DNA of 64,000 nt, taken from assembly GCF_001613505.1 (NCBI RefSeq), contig NZ_BDCM01000015.1, positions 124,001-188,000 on the forward strand, in the 5' to 3' direction. Of this stretch, positions 12,004 to 20,828 are shown in pieces; positions within the stretch are counted from its first letter, which is position 1, and each line of letters opens with the position of its first letter. Below the pieces are notes generated by a model. That model saw nothing but the letters and a program-made list of their open reading frames with translations. It was not told where the DNA came from and did not search any database. A program made the translations under genes and the position numbers. This DNA comes from Nocardia mikamii NBRC 108933 (GTDB lineage Bacteria > Actinomycetota > Actinomycetes > Mycobacteriales > Mycobacteriaceae).

Positions 12004-12812
12004 TTGTAGACCACCAGCGGTTCGCCGGACGGCGCGACCACCAGGTGTCCGCTGCGAGCGCCTTCGGTGAAGATCGTGACCGTCGGCGGGTGGTCGGGCG
12101 CGGAGCTGTCGCGACCGATGATCAGATGGCTGACCTTCGTCTGCGGTGATCCCACGGTTCGCGGGGCGCCGGCCAGCAGGGCCGCCAACTTCGGCACATC
12201 GATCGTGCCGAGGTCGATCGGCGCGAGTTTCGGATCGCGGCTGCTGGTCGTCCAGGTGTCGAATTCGCCCTTGTAGGAGGCTCTTTCGGTGGTCGACGGA
12301 TCCCCCGGGCGGGGCCGCTCGATCGAGGCATGCTCCGGCATCAGCGTCACGTCGTCGGCGAGCAGATCGCCGTAGTGCTGACGGTAATCGGAGAGGAAGG
12401 CTTCGATGCCGGCGGCGGTCGTCATATCCGGCGGCGTGGGATCGACGAGCGGACCGTTGTCACTGCTCACCCAGCCGCAGAACATTCCGATCAGCGCCGC
12501 GGCCGCCACGGCCCCACCGGCCACCATCCAACGCCTGGACCGTCGTCGCCGCGCCGGGCGCACGACGGGAGCGTCGACCAGATTGGCCGGAATCTGGAGA
12601 TCGCCGATGACCTTCTCCACATCGGCGAAGGTGCGGGCGCTCATCGCCGCGGCGGTGCGCCGCCGATGATCGCCATCGGAGAGCTGGCCGTCGTCGCGGG
12701 CGGCGTCCAGCAGTGCGCAGGCGTCGACGCGATCCGAATCACGCACGCGCAGAGCACTGTTCGCGGCGGAGGAGGACGCGCCGGTACGGCGGGATGTGTC
12801 GAAAGTTCCCAT
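11991..12812 (-). CDS. DUF1707-type membrane protein, copy A
   Basis: A 273-residue protein with an N-terminal DUF1707-like segment (RVRDSDRVDACALLDAA...DGQLSDGDHRRR, about 22-70), a basic stretch RRRRSRRW, one membrane segment (about 95-115) and an extracytoplasmic domain of about 155 residues. The outer domain is shared with the upstream paralogue (DDVTLMPEHASIERP here, DDLTLFPDHASVDRT there). DUF1707 domains are common in actinobacteria and of unknown function. ATG 12812 is preferred over a GTG three codons upstream because AGGTG precedes it. It starts nine nt after the stop codon of copy B: an operon of two paralogues. Confidence 0.75.
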   Translation of the reverse strand: MGTFDTSRRTGASSSAANSALRVRDSDRVDACALLDAARDDGQLSDGDHRRRTAAAMSARTFADVEKVIGDLQIPANLVDAPVVRPARRRRSRRWMVAGGAVAAAALIGMFCGWVSSDNGPLVDPTPPDMTTAAGIEAFLSDYRQHYGDLLADDVTLMPEHASIERPRPGDPSTTERASYKGEFDTWTTSSRDPKLAPIDLGTIDVPKLAALLAGAPRTVGSPQTKVSHLIIGRDSSAPDHPPTVTIFTEGARSGHLVVAPSGEPLVVYKSQP

Positions 12813-12821
12813 CGGCGGCAC

Positions 12822-13931
12822 CTATGTGTGGAATGGATAGACGCGAATCGGATCGCCTGCGGGCGTGGCCTCCAGGTACGCGTTCTCGTTGAAAGAATTG
12901 CCGACGTAGATGCCGATCGTCGGCACCTTGCTGATGGTGTCGATGCCCATGTCGATATGACTCACCGCGCCGCCGGGGACCTTCAGCAGCGGTACCGCCC
13001 GCGCGATCAGATCGCCCAGCGCGGCTGTGTTCACCGCGGCGAGGTCGAAGATCGGCTTGTCGGCCGAACGGGTGGTGACGGCGGTCGACGGCATGAAACC
13101 ACCCCGATAGGAGTAGTCGGCCACCCGATTCGGTTGCCGCACCGAGGTGCGGTCGACCGAGGCATGATCGGGAAAGAGGGTCAGGTCGTCGACGGTGGTA
13201 TCACCGAATTTCGCCTGGTAGTCACTGCGGAATTTCTCGAAGCCGGCGACCGTGGTGAGGTCGGGCGTCTCGATCACCATGGGCCGCACCACCTGCGGTG
13301 CCGCCGCTGCCACCGGTTCAGGCGCGGGGGCGACCCGATGGGTCAGCAGATATCCACCCACCGCCGCGGCCGTCACGGCCACCGCCACCGCCACCGCGCC
13401 CGCGAACCACGCCGTCCGGCTCTGTGTCCCCGCCCGCGGATCGATCGGCGCCTCGGCGGGGCGTTGCAGATCCGCGGTCAATTCGGCCAGGTCGCCGAGG
13501 GTTTCGGCGGCCGCGGTCAGATCGGTGAGGGTCTGATGTTCTTCCGCCGAGAGCTGGCCGTCGGCCAGGGCGGTGTCGAGGGCTCGGCAGGTTTCGGCCC
13601 GGTCGGCGTCGCGGGCACGGATATGAGCGGGATACCGGCCCACTCGCCGGGGTGGGCCCGGTGGCTGCTTCCATTGCGCACCGCCGGCGGGCGGTTGCAG
13701 GTCGTCGACCAGATTCCGCAGTTCGCCGACGGTCTTCGCGGTGGCCGCACGGTCGGACCGGTCGTGGTATTCGTCGGCGCCCAGTTGGCCCTCGTCGAAT
13801 GCGGCATCGAGCAGGGTGCGCGCCTGAACCCTGTCCATATCGCGGGCCCGCATACTGCCGGGTGCGGGCATACCCGGCATTCCGGACCCAGAAGAGCTCA
13901 CCCCTGGATGGTAGCGACTCGGCATCCGCAT
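12822..13931 (-). CDS. DUF1707-type membrane protein with two DUF1707 segments, copy B
   Basis: The paralogue of copy A. It carries two DUF1707 units in tandem, MRARDMDRVQARTLLDAAFDE... and IRARDADRAETCRALDTALAD..., each followed by a conserved Gly-Gln-Leu turn. Then come a membrane segment (about 175-200, Ala/Val-rich) and the same outer domain as copy A, with a YVGNSFNENAYLEATP ending. Function unknown. The start is uncertain: no good ribosome site is visible, and GTG/ATG codons between 13952 and 13832 are all possible. First gene of the pair. Confidence 0.7.
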   Translation of the reverse strand: MRMPSRYHPGVSSSGSGMPGMPAPGSMRARDMDRVQARTLLDAAFDEGQLGADEYHDRSDRAATAKTVGELRNLVDDLQPPAGGAQWKQPPGPPRRVGRYPAHIRARDADRAETCRALDTALADGQLSAEEHQTLTDLTAAAETLGDLAELTADLQRPAEAPIDPRAGTQSRTAWFAGAVAVAVAVTAAAVGGYLLTHRVAPAPEPVAAAAPQVVRPMVIETPDLTTVAGFEKFRSDYQAKFGDTTVDDLTLFPDHASVDRTSVRQPNRVADYSYRGGFMPSTAVTTRSADKPIFDLAAVNTAALGDLIARAVPLLKVPGGAVSHIDMGIDTISKVPTIGIYVGNSFNENAYLEATPAGDPIRVYPFHT

Positions 13932-13990
13932 CTCGGCGTGTCGGAGCGGCACAGGGGGGCGACCCTCGACCTCGGAGGTCTTTCCGGCAG

Positions 13991-14161
13991 GTGACGGCCA
14001 CCGGCGCGCAATCGGCCTTCACCGACGGCCCGATGCCGGGCTCCTCGGAGGTGGGCTGCACCGCACAGGGTTGCACCTCGCCGCTGGGGAAATTCCTGCT
14101 GGTCGACCTGCTCGGAAATCTGGACAATTTGTCCGCGGGTGTTCCTCCGCAATCCCGCTGA
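13991..14161 (+). CDS. Possible small protein, 56 codons
   Basis: GTG at 13991 opens 56 codons with a coding-like third-position GC bias. It ends in a hydrophobic stretch (GKFLLVDLLGNLDNL) and has two Cys residues (GCTAQGC). A GGAGG lies 12 nt upstream, rather far for a ribosome site. The stop codon is 31 nt before the MDR dehydrogenase start, so the two could be co-transcribed. I do not recognise it; it could also be the 3' remnant of a longer gene. Confidence 0.3.
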   Translation: MTATGAQSAFTDGPMPGSSEVGCTAQGCTSPLGKFLLVDLLGNLDNLSAGVPPQSR

Positions 14162-14192
14162 TTCGGCACATCCCGCGCGGTACCGTGCGGAT

Positions 14193-15353
14193 ATGAAGGC
14201 CGTGGTGTGTTCGGAAGGCAAGCTGGAAGTCGCGGATATCCCGGCGCCGAAACCCGGGCCCGGCCAGTTGGTGATCGCGGTGTCGCGATGCGGCATCTGC
14301 GGATCCGATCTGCACGCCCGCCTGCACTGTGACGAACTGGCCGACCTCGCGGCCGTCACCGGTTATCCGAACTTCATGCGCTCCCATCAGCGTGTGGTGC
14401 TCGGCCACGAATTCGTCGGGGAGATCGTCGAATACGGTCCCGACTGCCGCAAACGCTGGCAGCCGGGCACCCGTGTAGTGGCACTGCCGATCGTGCGCAA
14501 CGGGCGCACACCGGAATTGACCGGGCTGTCGGAGCAAGCGCCCGGCGGCTACGCCGAACAGGTCGTGGTGCAGGAATCCATGACGTTCCCGGTGCCCAAC
14601 GGGCTGGCCACCGACCGTGCGGCGCTGACCGAGCCGATGGCCGTCGCGTGGCATGCGGTGCGCAAGGGGCGGGTCGGTCGCAACCAGCCCGCGTTCGTGG
14701 TCGGGTGCGGGCCGATCGGCCTCGCGGTCATCAGCATGCTGCGTGCCGCGGGCGTGAAAAACATCGTCGCCAGCGACTTCTCACCGCGCCGCCGCGAACT
14801 CGCGCGCCGGTGTGGCGCGAATGTGGTGGTGGATCCGAATCTGGAATCGCCGTGGACGGCCAACCCCGCGAAGGGCCGCATCTCCGGCGTCACCGATATC
14901 CTCAATCTGGGTTTCGACACCATGACGCGACTGCGCGGCATCCCGAAGCTGCCGTGGTGGTATCTGTTCCGCCTCGCGCACAGCCTGGACGCGGCGCCGG
15001 GCGGGCCGGTGGTGTTCGAATGTGTGGGCGTACCGGGCATCATCGACCAATTGCTCACCGACGCACCGCCTCTGACCCGCATCGTGGTGGTCGGGGTCTG
15101 CATGGAGACCGACCGTTTCCGGCCCGCGATGGCGATCAACAAGGAGATCGAACTGCGCTTCGCCTTCGGCTACGACCCGGGCGAATTCCGCGACACCCTG
15201 CACATGATCGCCCACGGGAAGGTCGACCCCGCCCCGCTGATCACCGGGACCGTGGGATTGGCGGGTGTCGACAATGCCTTCACCGCTCTGGGCAGTCCCG
15301 AACGGCACGCGAAAATCCTTGTGGACCCGTCGAGTTCACTGATCGACGTGTGA
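14193..15353 (+). CDS. Zinc-type MDR alcohol dehydrogenase
   Basis: A 386-residue medium-chain dehydrogenase/reductase. The GroES-like domain has the catalytic-zinc Cys in CGICGSDLH and His in LGHEFVGEI; the Rossmann domain has GCGPIGLAVISMLRAAG and SDFSPRRRELARRCGA. The usual four-Cys loop for the structural zinc is missing (the stretch reads NGRTPELTGLSEQAPGGYAEQ, in part), so only catalytic zinc is expected. An unusual insert around 230-260 (LNLGFDTMTRLRGIPKLPWW, in part) lengthens it. The substrate is not deducible. ATG 14193 begins MKAVV, the normal family start. It converges on the sigma-factor gene with a 4-nt gap. Confidence 0.85.
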   Translation: MKAVVCSEGKLEVADIPAPKPGPGQLVIAVSRCGICGSDLHARLHCDELADLAAVTGYPNFMRSHQRVVLGHEFVGEIVEYGPDCRKRWQPGTRVVALPIVRNGRTPELTGLSEQAPGGYAEQVVVQESMTFPVPNGLATDRAALTEPMAVAWHAVRKGRVGRNQPAFVVGCGPIGLAVISMLRAAGVKNIVASDFSPRRRELARRCGANVVVDPNLESPWTANPAKGRISGVTDILNLGFDTMTRLRGIPKLPWWYLFRLAHSLDAAPGGPVVFECVGVPGIIDQLLTDAPPLTRIVVVGVCMETDRFRPAMAINKEIELRFAFGYDPGEFRDTLHMIAHGKVDPAPLITGTVGLAGVDNAFTALGSPERHAKILVDPSSSLIDV

Positions 15354-15357
15354 TCGT

Positions 15358-16215
15358 TCAGCGGTCGAGCAAGGGGAAGCGACCGGAGTCCAGCAGGGTC
15401 GCGATCGCCTCCAGCCGGGCCGGCGGCATCGCGTAATCCGGATGGGCCCGCAGGATCGACGCGGCATCGTGCAGGCCGGCCATCTGCGCTTCGGCGTCGG
15501 CCGCGCTGCGACCACCGGGCGTCACCCGATGACCGGCGAGGACGGGCCTGCCGGGCCGCACCCGGCCCTGATCGACGGCGGTCCGCACGCGGCGTGAACA
15601 TCGGCACGGCGCTGCCGGATTCGCCACCCCGCAGGTGGCGTTCAGGAAGTTGCCGAGCCGAGTTCGCGCCCGCTCCAATCGTTTTCGATAGGCCGCCGCG
15701 CCGATGCCGAGGATCCACGCGGCCTCGGCCGAGGACAGTTCGAAGACATCGGCGAGGACGAACGCGACCCGCTCGTCACGAGCGAGGCATTGCAGCATCG
15801 CCTGGCTGCAGACGAGCCGGACCTCCCGGGTGAGCACCGTCGCCTCGGGGCCCCGGTAGTCCTGTTCGGCCAGCCCCGCCAGCAGATTGGCGCCGAAGCC
15901 GTCCAGATCCAGCCGTGCCGATTCCTGCGGGCTGCGGCGGCGCTGATTCAGCAGATAGTTGACGCCGATGCGATAGGCCCAGGTCGTCAGCTTCGCCTCG
16001 CCGCGCCAACTCGCGAGATTGCCGACGGCGCGCAGCAGGATCTCCTGCACCGCGTCCTCGGCGTCGGACGGATTGCCGGTCATCCGTAAGGCCAAGCGGT
16101 ACAGGGGATCCTGTAGCAGTCGCACCACCTCGGTGACGGCGCTTCGGTCACCGGCCACGGCGCGATCGACCAGGGCGGTTTCGGCCATCCGCTCATCGGC
16201 GTCGTCAACGCTCAT
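15358..16215 (-). CDS. ECF RNA polymerase sigma factor with Cys-containing C-terminal tail
   Basis: A 285-residue sigma-70-family protein. Region 2 (about 20-90, with DPLYRLALRMTGNPSDAEDAVQ, read in part, and TWAYRIGVNYLLNQRRR) and region 4 (about 150-205, FELSSAEAAWILGIGAAAYRKR, in part) are clear. Beyond region 4 there are about 80 extra residues beginning CGVANPAAPCRCSRRVRTA, a Cys cluster that could bind metal. No anti-sigma gene is adjacent, so control may sit in this tail. ATG 16215 begins MSVDDADERMAE; the frame is open far upstream but overlaps the hydrolase gene. It lies 44 bp downstream of the hydrolase. Confidence 0.8.
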   Translation of the reverse strand: MSVDDADERMAETALVDRAVAGDRSAVTEVVRLLQDPLYRLALRMTGNPSDAEDAVQEILLRAVGNLASWRGEAKLTTWAYRIGVNYLLNQRRRSPQESARLDLDGFGANLLAGLAEQDYRGPEATVLTREVRLVCSQAMLQCLARDERVAFVLADVFELSSAEAAWILGIGAAAYRKRLERARTRLGNFLNATCGVANPAAPCRCSRRVRTAVDQGRVRPGRPVLAGHRVTPGGRSAADAEAQMAGLHDAASILRAHPDYAMPPARLEAIATLLDSGRFPLLDR

Positions 16216-16259
16216 CGACCTATCGTGCGGTGCCGCGGACGGCACCGCAACGGCGCAGG

Positions 16260-17147
16260 TCACTGCCGTGTTGTCCGGACCGTGGTTCGGGGTTCCGTGA
16301 GCCGCGAGTCGCGCAGCCAGGTCGCGACGGCCGCTCCGATCGCGTCGGGACGGTCCTCGGGCGCGTGGTGTCCCGCCGCACCGATTCCGACGACCTCGAC
16401 CGCGGCGAAGGTCTGCCGCGCCCATTCCACCGCGTCCGACGATCCGAGGCCGACGCCGGCATCCACAGCCATCACCAGCTTGGGGATATCCGGTGTGGAA
16501 GCCATCCATCGGCCGTAGTTCTCCATGACGGCGGCGACGTCGGCGGGTTCGCCGTCGAACGGAATCTCCCTCGGCCACACCAACATCGGCCGCCGGGACT
16601 CCGGCGTCGGATAGGGCGCCCGATATACGTCCAGGTCGGCGGGAGTCAGGCTGCGGGCGCCGAACGGAAGGTTGAATTCGATGAACATGTTGTCGCGCAG
16701 GATCATCTGCTCGCCCTCCGGTGACCGGAACCGCCGGAACAGCTCCGCACCCTGCTCGGGCATCTCGGACCAGCGCAGCGGTCGCAGGAAAGTCTCGAGC
16801 ACCGCGACGCCGCGCACCCGGTCGGCATGCCGCGCGGCCCAGTCCATACCCAGCGCACCGCCCCAGTCGTGCCCCACCAGCACGACCTCCTCCAGTTCCA
16901 GGGCATCGAACCAGGCGTCGAGGTAGCGGGCGTGATCGGCGAACCGGTAGGCGATATCGGGCTTGCCCGACTCCCCCATCCCGATCAGATCGGGCGCCAG
17001 CACCCGGGTCAGCGGGTCGACGTGCGGAATCACGTTGCGCCACAGATACGACGAGGTCGGGTTGCCGTGCAGGAAGACCACCGGAACCGGTCCGGTGCCG
17101 CTCTCGCGGTAGTTGACGAAGGAATCGAGAGTCACGACGGTTGGCAT
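16260..17147 (-). CDS. Haloalkane dehalogenase-type alpha/beta hydrolase
   Basis: A 295-residue alpha/beta hydrolase with the residue set of haloalkane dehalogenases: HGNPTSSYLWRN (N29 for halide binding), the nucleophile elbow VGHDWGGALG (D94, with halide-binding W95), the catalytic acid in VLETFLRPL (E118), and His260 in AAGHHAPED. These match the DhaA/LinB pattern, where the acid follows strand 6. It should cleave carbon-halogen bonds hydrolytically in the cytoplasm; a related epoxide hydrolase or esterase role is the alternative. The start is well set by GAGGA six nt upstream of the ATG. Neighbouring genes give no pathway context. Confidence 0.8.
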   Translation of the reverse strand: MPTVVTLDSFVNYRESGTGPVPVVFLHGNPTSSYLWRNVIPHVDPLTRVLAPDLIGMGESGKPDIAYRFADHARYLDAWFDALELEEVVLVGHDWGGALGMDWAARHADRVRGVAVLETFLRPLRWSEMPEQGAELFRRFRSPEGEQMILRDNMFIEFNLPFGARSLTPADLDVYRAPYPTPESRRPMLVWPREIPFDGEPADVAAVMENYGRWMASTPDIPKLVMAVDAGVGLGSSDAVEWARQTFAAVEVVGIGAAGHHAPEDRPDAIGAAVATWLRDSRLTEPRTTVRTTRQ

Positions 17148-17266
17148 GATGTGTCCTCGGATCGGTGCCCGGCCGACTGTTCGGCCCTTACATCCGGTTT
17201 CGACACAGGCCGGACGTGGTTGTGACAGGCACCCACTGTGATGCGGGACACATCACCGTACGAGGG

Positions 17267-18862
17267 TCAGCGGGCGCGCGGCGGGCGCACCCGGCTCATC
17301 GGCGTGGTTTCCGGTTCCCGCAACTGGTCGACGATTCCCTCCGCGCTCCGCGCCGCGGTCAGACAGGCCTCGGTGGTGAATCGGTCGGCCAGCGGATGAC
17401 GCGCCCGGCCACGCCACTTCCGCACCGCCGCCACCGCGTGCGCCTGCACTTCGCCGCCCGGAGCGTCCGGCGGTAGCCCCAGACGCAGGTGCGGTGCCAC
17501 GCCGGAACCGCCGATCAACCGGTACAACTCGGTGACATCGTCCGCGGGCAGCGGCAATTCGTCGGTGCGCAACCGCCCGAGCAGACGCAGCTCGGCGAAT
17601 CCGTGCACATCCGCCAACAGGCTGTTGATATGGGGCAGCAGGTCGTCGGCGCGCGTGCCCGGATGGGCGGCCACGATGCGCGCCACCGCCGTCAGCGCCG
17701 AATGCGCCTTCAGCTGATCGGCTCGCTGGGCGAACTGCACTTCCAGCACCGTGCGCAGTTCCTCCACACCGCTGCGCTCGGCGAGTTCCCGTGCCAGCGC
17801 GGCGGAATCGCGCACACCCAAGCGGATCAGCGTCACCGCCATGCGGATGCCGAACAGGCCGAACCGGGCCGCGAGATGCGCCCGCAGATCCGCCGGCACC
17901 GGCAAGGGCAGCTCCGGATGGGCGAATCGATCCGCGGACAACAGCGCGATGCTCAGATCGTCCACCGAGATCCGCGCCAGCGCCTCGAAGGCGTCGAATT
18001 CGCGCTGCCGCAGCGTCGCACCGGCGAAGGCGAGCAGACCGGCGACCGGAATGACGGCCTGGCACAACCCGGTTCGTTCCAGTTCGGTGGCGAATCGGGC
18101 CGAGACTTCGCGAGCCGAATGCAGGGCATCGATGCGGCCGGCGCCGATCTCGTCGGCCCGGGAAACCACGCCGATCACGCCGAGCGGACCCGAACCACCC
18201 TGCCGGACAGCACCTCCGGCGCCGATGCGCTCCAGGAATCCGATATCTGAGGCGTCCAGCCGGCGCAGCAGATAGACGACCGCGTCGGCCTCCGGCACGG
18301 TCACCGCCGCATCCGCGTCGGGTGTCAGCAGGCGCGAGGTGCGCAGCGACACCTCCCGCGACAGCGACGAAGTCCCCGGGGTGTCGATGATGGTGGTGCG
18401 CGCCAGGGTGGCGGCCGGCCACTGCACATCCAGATGGTCGACCTCGTGCTCACCGGCGGCGTTCCAGCGCAGCGCCGACAGGTCGAAACTCAACCCGTGC
18501 GCCCCGGGAAGCCCGTCCGCGCCGGGGGTGCGCCGCACCACCACATCGGCGCTCGCGCCGTCGGCGGCCAGGGCGCTCACCCGCGGCGCCGGGCCGTGGC
18601 GGTACCAGGTCACCATCCGGGTGCATTCGGTGGCATCGGTCGGCGCGATATCCTGCCCGACCAGCGCATTGAGCAATGTCGATTTACCCGCCTTGAGCTG
18701 CCCGGCCAGCGCGACCCGCAGCGGTTGGTCGAGACGGCGCGCACAGTCACCGAGCATCGCGGCGGGGCGCGAACGCGGCGCGTAGGCCTGGCGGGCGGCC
18801 GAAACCAACCGGCGCGCCTCCCCCACGATGCCCGGCGTCTGGTCGCTGACCTGGTAACTCAC
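17267..18862 (-). CDS. iniC: Dynamin-like GTPase IniC
   Basis: A 531-residue dynamin-family protein and the third ini gene. P-loop GQLKAGKS (54-61), switch region with DATECTRMVTWYRHGP, G3 DTPGTSSLSREVSLRTSRLL, in part, and SRADEIGAGRID where G4 is expected. These stretches are nearly identical to mycobacterial IniC. IniA/IniC are thought to maintain the membrane when cell-wall synthesis is blocked. The GTG at 18862 (VSYQVSDQTPG) is the start that best matches IniC length; the ribosome site is weak. It lies 44 nt after iniA on the same strand. The C-terminus is Arg/Pro-rich. No terminator is evident just downstream. Confidence 0.92.
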   Translation of the reverse strand: MSYQVSDQTPGIVGEARRLVSAARQAYAPRSRPAAMLGDCARRLDQPLRVALAGQLKAGKSTLLNALVGQDIAPTDATECTRMVTWYRHGPAPRVSALAADGASADVVVRRTPGADGLPGAHGLSFDLSALRWNAAGEHEVDHLDVQWPAATLARTTIIDTPGTSSLSREVSLRTSRLLTPDADAAVTVPEADAVVYLLRRLDASDIGFLERIGAGGAVRQGGSGPLGVIGVVSRADEIGAGRIDALHSAREVSARFATELERTGLCQAVIPVAGLLAFAGATLRQREFDAFEALARISVDDLSIALLSADRFAHPELPLPVPADLRAHLAARFGLFGIRMAVTLIRLGVRDSAALARELAERSGVEELRTVLEVQFAQRADQLKAHSALTAVARIVAAHPGTRADDLLPHINSLLADVHGFAELRLLGRLRTDELPLPADDVTELYRLIGGSGVAPHLRLGLPPDAPGGEVQAHAVAAVRKWRGRARHPLADRFTTEACLTAARSAEGIVDQLREPETTPMSRVRPPRAR

Positions 18863-18906
18863 GCGTCGACCGTACCCGAGCAGTCCGGGAATACCGGTGC
18901 CGTGGG

Positions 18907-20775
18907 TTACGACTGCGCCCCGCGGGCATGACGTCCGGACGCACCCGCAGGCGGCAGCATCACATCGGCATGACGCCGCAGTTCTGCCACCACGCGCAAT
19001 TGCCGCTCGAGTTCCGCGCACCGCTCGGCGCGCTGCGCGTTGGCCACTCCGGCGGCGTCCTGCGCGGCCTGCAGCGAGTCGTTGATCGAGCGCAGGCTCC
19101 GGTCGGCGATTCCGGTGAAATGATCGCGCAGAATGCGATGAATGCGATGCAGCCGGTCGCGCGACTCCTTACCCGCCTCGAAACTCACATCGTCGAGGTA
19201 GCGGCGCACCGCCATCTTCGCCTCGCTGCGCTTGCGGGCCAGCCGCTCCCGTTTGTCGTCGCGAAACGCCTTGCCGCCCAACAGCACACCCGCGCCCAGT
19301 GAGACCGGATTGATCAGGGCCAAGCCGGCGACCGTACTGGCCAGACCGATCATCACCATGCCGCCGTAGGAACCACGCATACCGACGAGCAGTTTGTGGC
19401 CGATGCCTAGATCCGGCTCGAGATCGGCCAGCGTCACCGCCGCCACCCGCGATTCCTCCAACTCCGAACCCGACCGCACCGCGGGCAGATCCACCGCCCC
19501 GAACTCCAGGAAGTGCTCGGCTACCCGCTCGGCCAAGTGGATGGCGCGATGATGCGTCCACAGCAGATTGTCGCCGATGGCGGTGTCGGTCGTCTGCATC
19601 AGCCACTGTTCCAGCTGCTCCCACAGCCTGCCGGGGTCGTTCTCGTCGACCCACTCCTCGGCGGTTCTGCCGATGGCGCGCAACCGATCTCGGAGATCAT
19701 GGTCGATATCGCCGGCCAGATCGGTGATGCCGTCGCCCAGTGTCTGCTGCCAGGCGGCGGTCCGGCGATGCAGCTCCTCGGCCTGCGCCTTGGCGGTGCG
19801 CAGTTCGCGGATGGCCGCCGCGCCGCGTTCGGGGTCACGCAGAGCGACCAGCTCGCTGCTCAGTGCCAGCGCGAGATGCTCTGCGGCGGAACAGATATCG
19901 AGCGCCACCGCCCGCTGCGCCGCCGCCTGGTCCCGGGCGACCACCTGTTCCCGCAGGAAGTCGAACAGCACACCGAACCCGGATTCCCGGCCCAGCTGCT
20001 GGTCCTGTAGCCGCATGGCGTGGCTGCGCAGCAGCGCCGATACCGGAATGATCGGCAACGCCAGGCGATTACGTTCCAGATGCGCCTGATCGGCCTGCAA
20101 GACCTGACGCCAATGCGGATACAGGTCGATCTTGCTGAGTATCAGGGCAACGGCCGGGCACAATTCGCGCACCTGCCGCAGGAAGTCGACCTCCGGTTCG
20201 GTCAGTTCGGTGGAGGCGTCCGAGAGCACCAGCACCGCGTCGGCGGCCGGGGCCAGGGCGAGAACCGCCGCGGCCGTGGCGGTCGCGTGGCCGCCGACCG
20301 GCGGCGTATCGATGACGACGATTCCGTCGGCCAGCAGCGGATTCGGCAACTCGATCTCCACCCGCGCCACCCGGCCGTGCGGAGACTGCGGCGTGACGGT
20401 GTGAATATCGCTGAGCGGCAACGAGATCCGCCGGTTGTCGCGCTCGTCACCGGACGGCGTGGTGATCACGATCTCGGCCCGGGCCTGCGGGCCGTGGGCG
20501 AGCACGATCGGCACACCGGTGGTCGCATCGTCACCGACCGGGCTGATGTCGAGATTCAGCAGCGCGTTGACGAATTGACTCTTGCCCTGATTGCCCAGGC
20601 CCACCACCACGATGCGGCGGCGAGGGTCGCGGATCCGGCCGGCCAGCACCTCCAGCCGGCCGACCAGATCGTCGCGATCGGCGGTGCGCGCGGCGGTGAT
20701 GGTTTCGGCGAGAATCCGCGACAGCGGTGAGGCAGCCGCCTCCGGGGCGGTGTTCGCCGCGACCATACTGCTCAT
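18907..20775 (-). CDS. iniA: Dynamin-like GTPase IniA
   Basis: A 622-residue bacterial dynamin-like protein that remodels membranes by fission in the mycobacterial case. GTPase motifs: P-loop GLGNQGKSQFVNAL (near 58-66), DTPPVGGHAT, and SKIDLYPHWRQ. A hydrophobic paddle follows (about 475-510: GSYGGMVMIGLASTVAGLAL, in part), the membrane-binding tip of IniA. The stretch GHKLLVGMRGSYGG is almost the same in M. tuberculosis IniA. The end has a predicted coiled coil and a Gly/Arg tail. The ATG at 20775 is 53 nt after the iniB stop; an ATG three codons later is possible. A membrane-stress role is inferred from the family. Confidence 0.95.
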   Translation of the reverse strand: MSSMVAANTAPEAAASPLSRILAETITAARTADRDDLVGRLEVLAGRIRDPRRRIVVVGLGNQGKSQFVNALLNLDISPVGDDATTGVPIVLAHGPQARAEIVITTPSGDERDNRRISLPLSDIHTVTPQSPHGRVARVEIELPNPLLADGIVVIDTPPVGGHATATAAAVLALAPAADAVLVLSDASTELTEPEVDFLRQVRELCPAVALILSKIDLYPHWRQVLQADQAHLERNRLALPIIPVSALLRSHAMRLQDQQLGRESGFGVLFDFLREQVVARDQAAAQRAVALDICSAAEHLALALSSELVALRDPERGAAAIRELRTAKAQAEELHRRTAAWQQTLGDGITDLAGDIDHDLRDRLRAIGRTAEEWVDENDPGRLWEQLEQWLMQTTDTAIGDNLLWTHHRAIHLAERVAEHFLEFGAVDLPAVRSGSELEESRVAAVTLADLEPDLGIGHKLLVGMRGSYGGMVMIGLASTVAGLALINPVSLGAGVLLGGKAFRDDKRERLARKRSEAKMAVRRYLDDVSFEAGKESRDRLHRIHRILRDHFTGIADRSLRSINDSLQAAQDAAGVANAQRAERCAELERQLRVVAELRRHADVMLPPAGASGRHARGAQS

Positions 20776-20828
20776 TTTCTCAGCACCCCAACCTGTTCGT
20801 TACTCGATCCGGTATTTCGCCGCTACCC

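Noticed and set aside
15358..17043. Fusion of hydrolase-region sequence with the sigma factor (561 codons)
   Set aside because: The N-terminal part is out of frame with the hydrolase gene and has no family match; the sigma factor starts at 16215.
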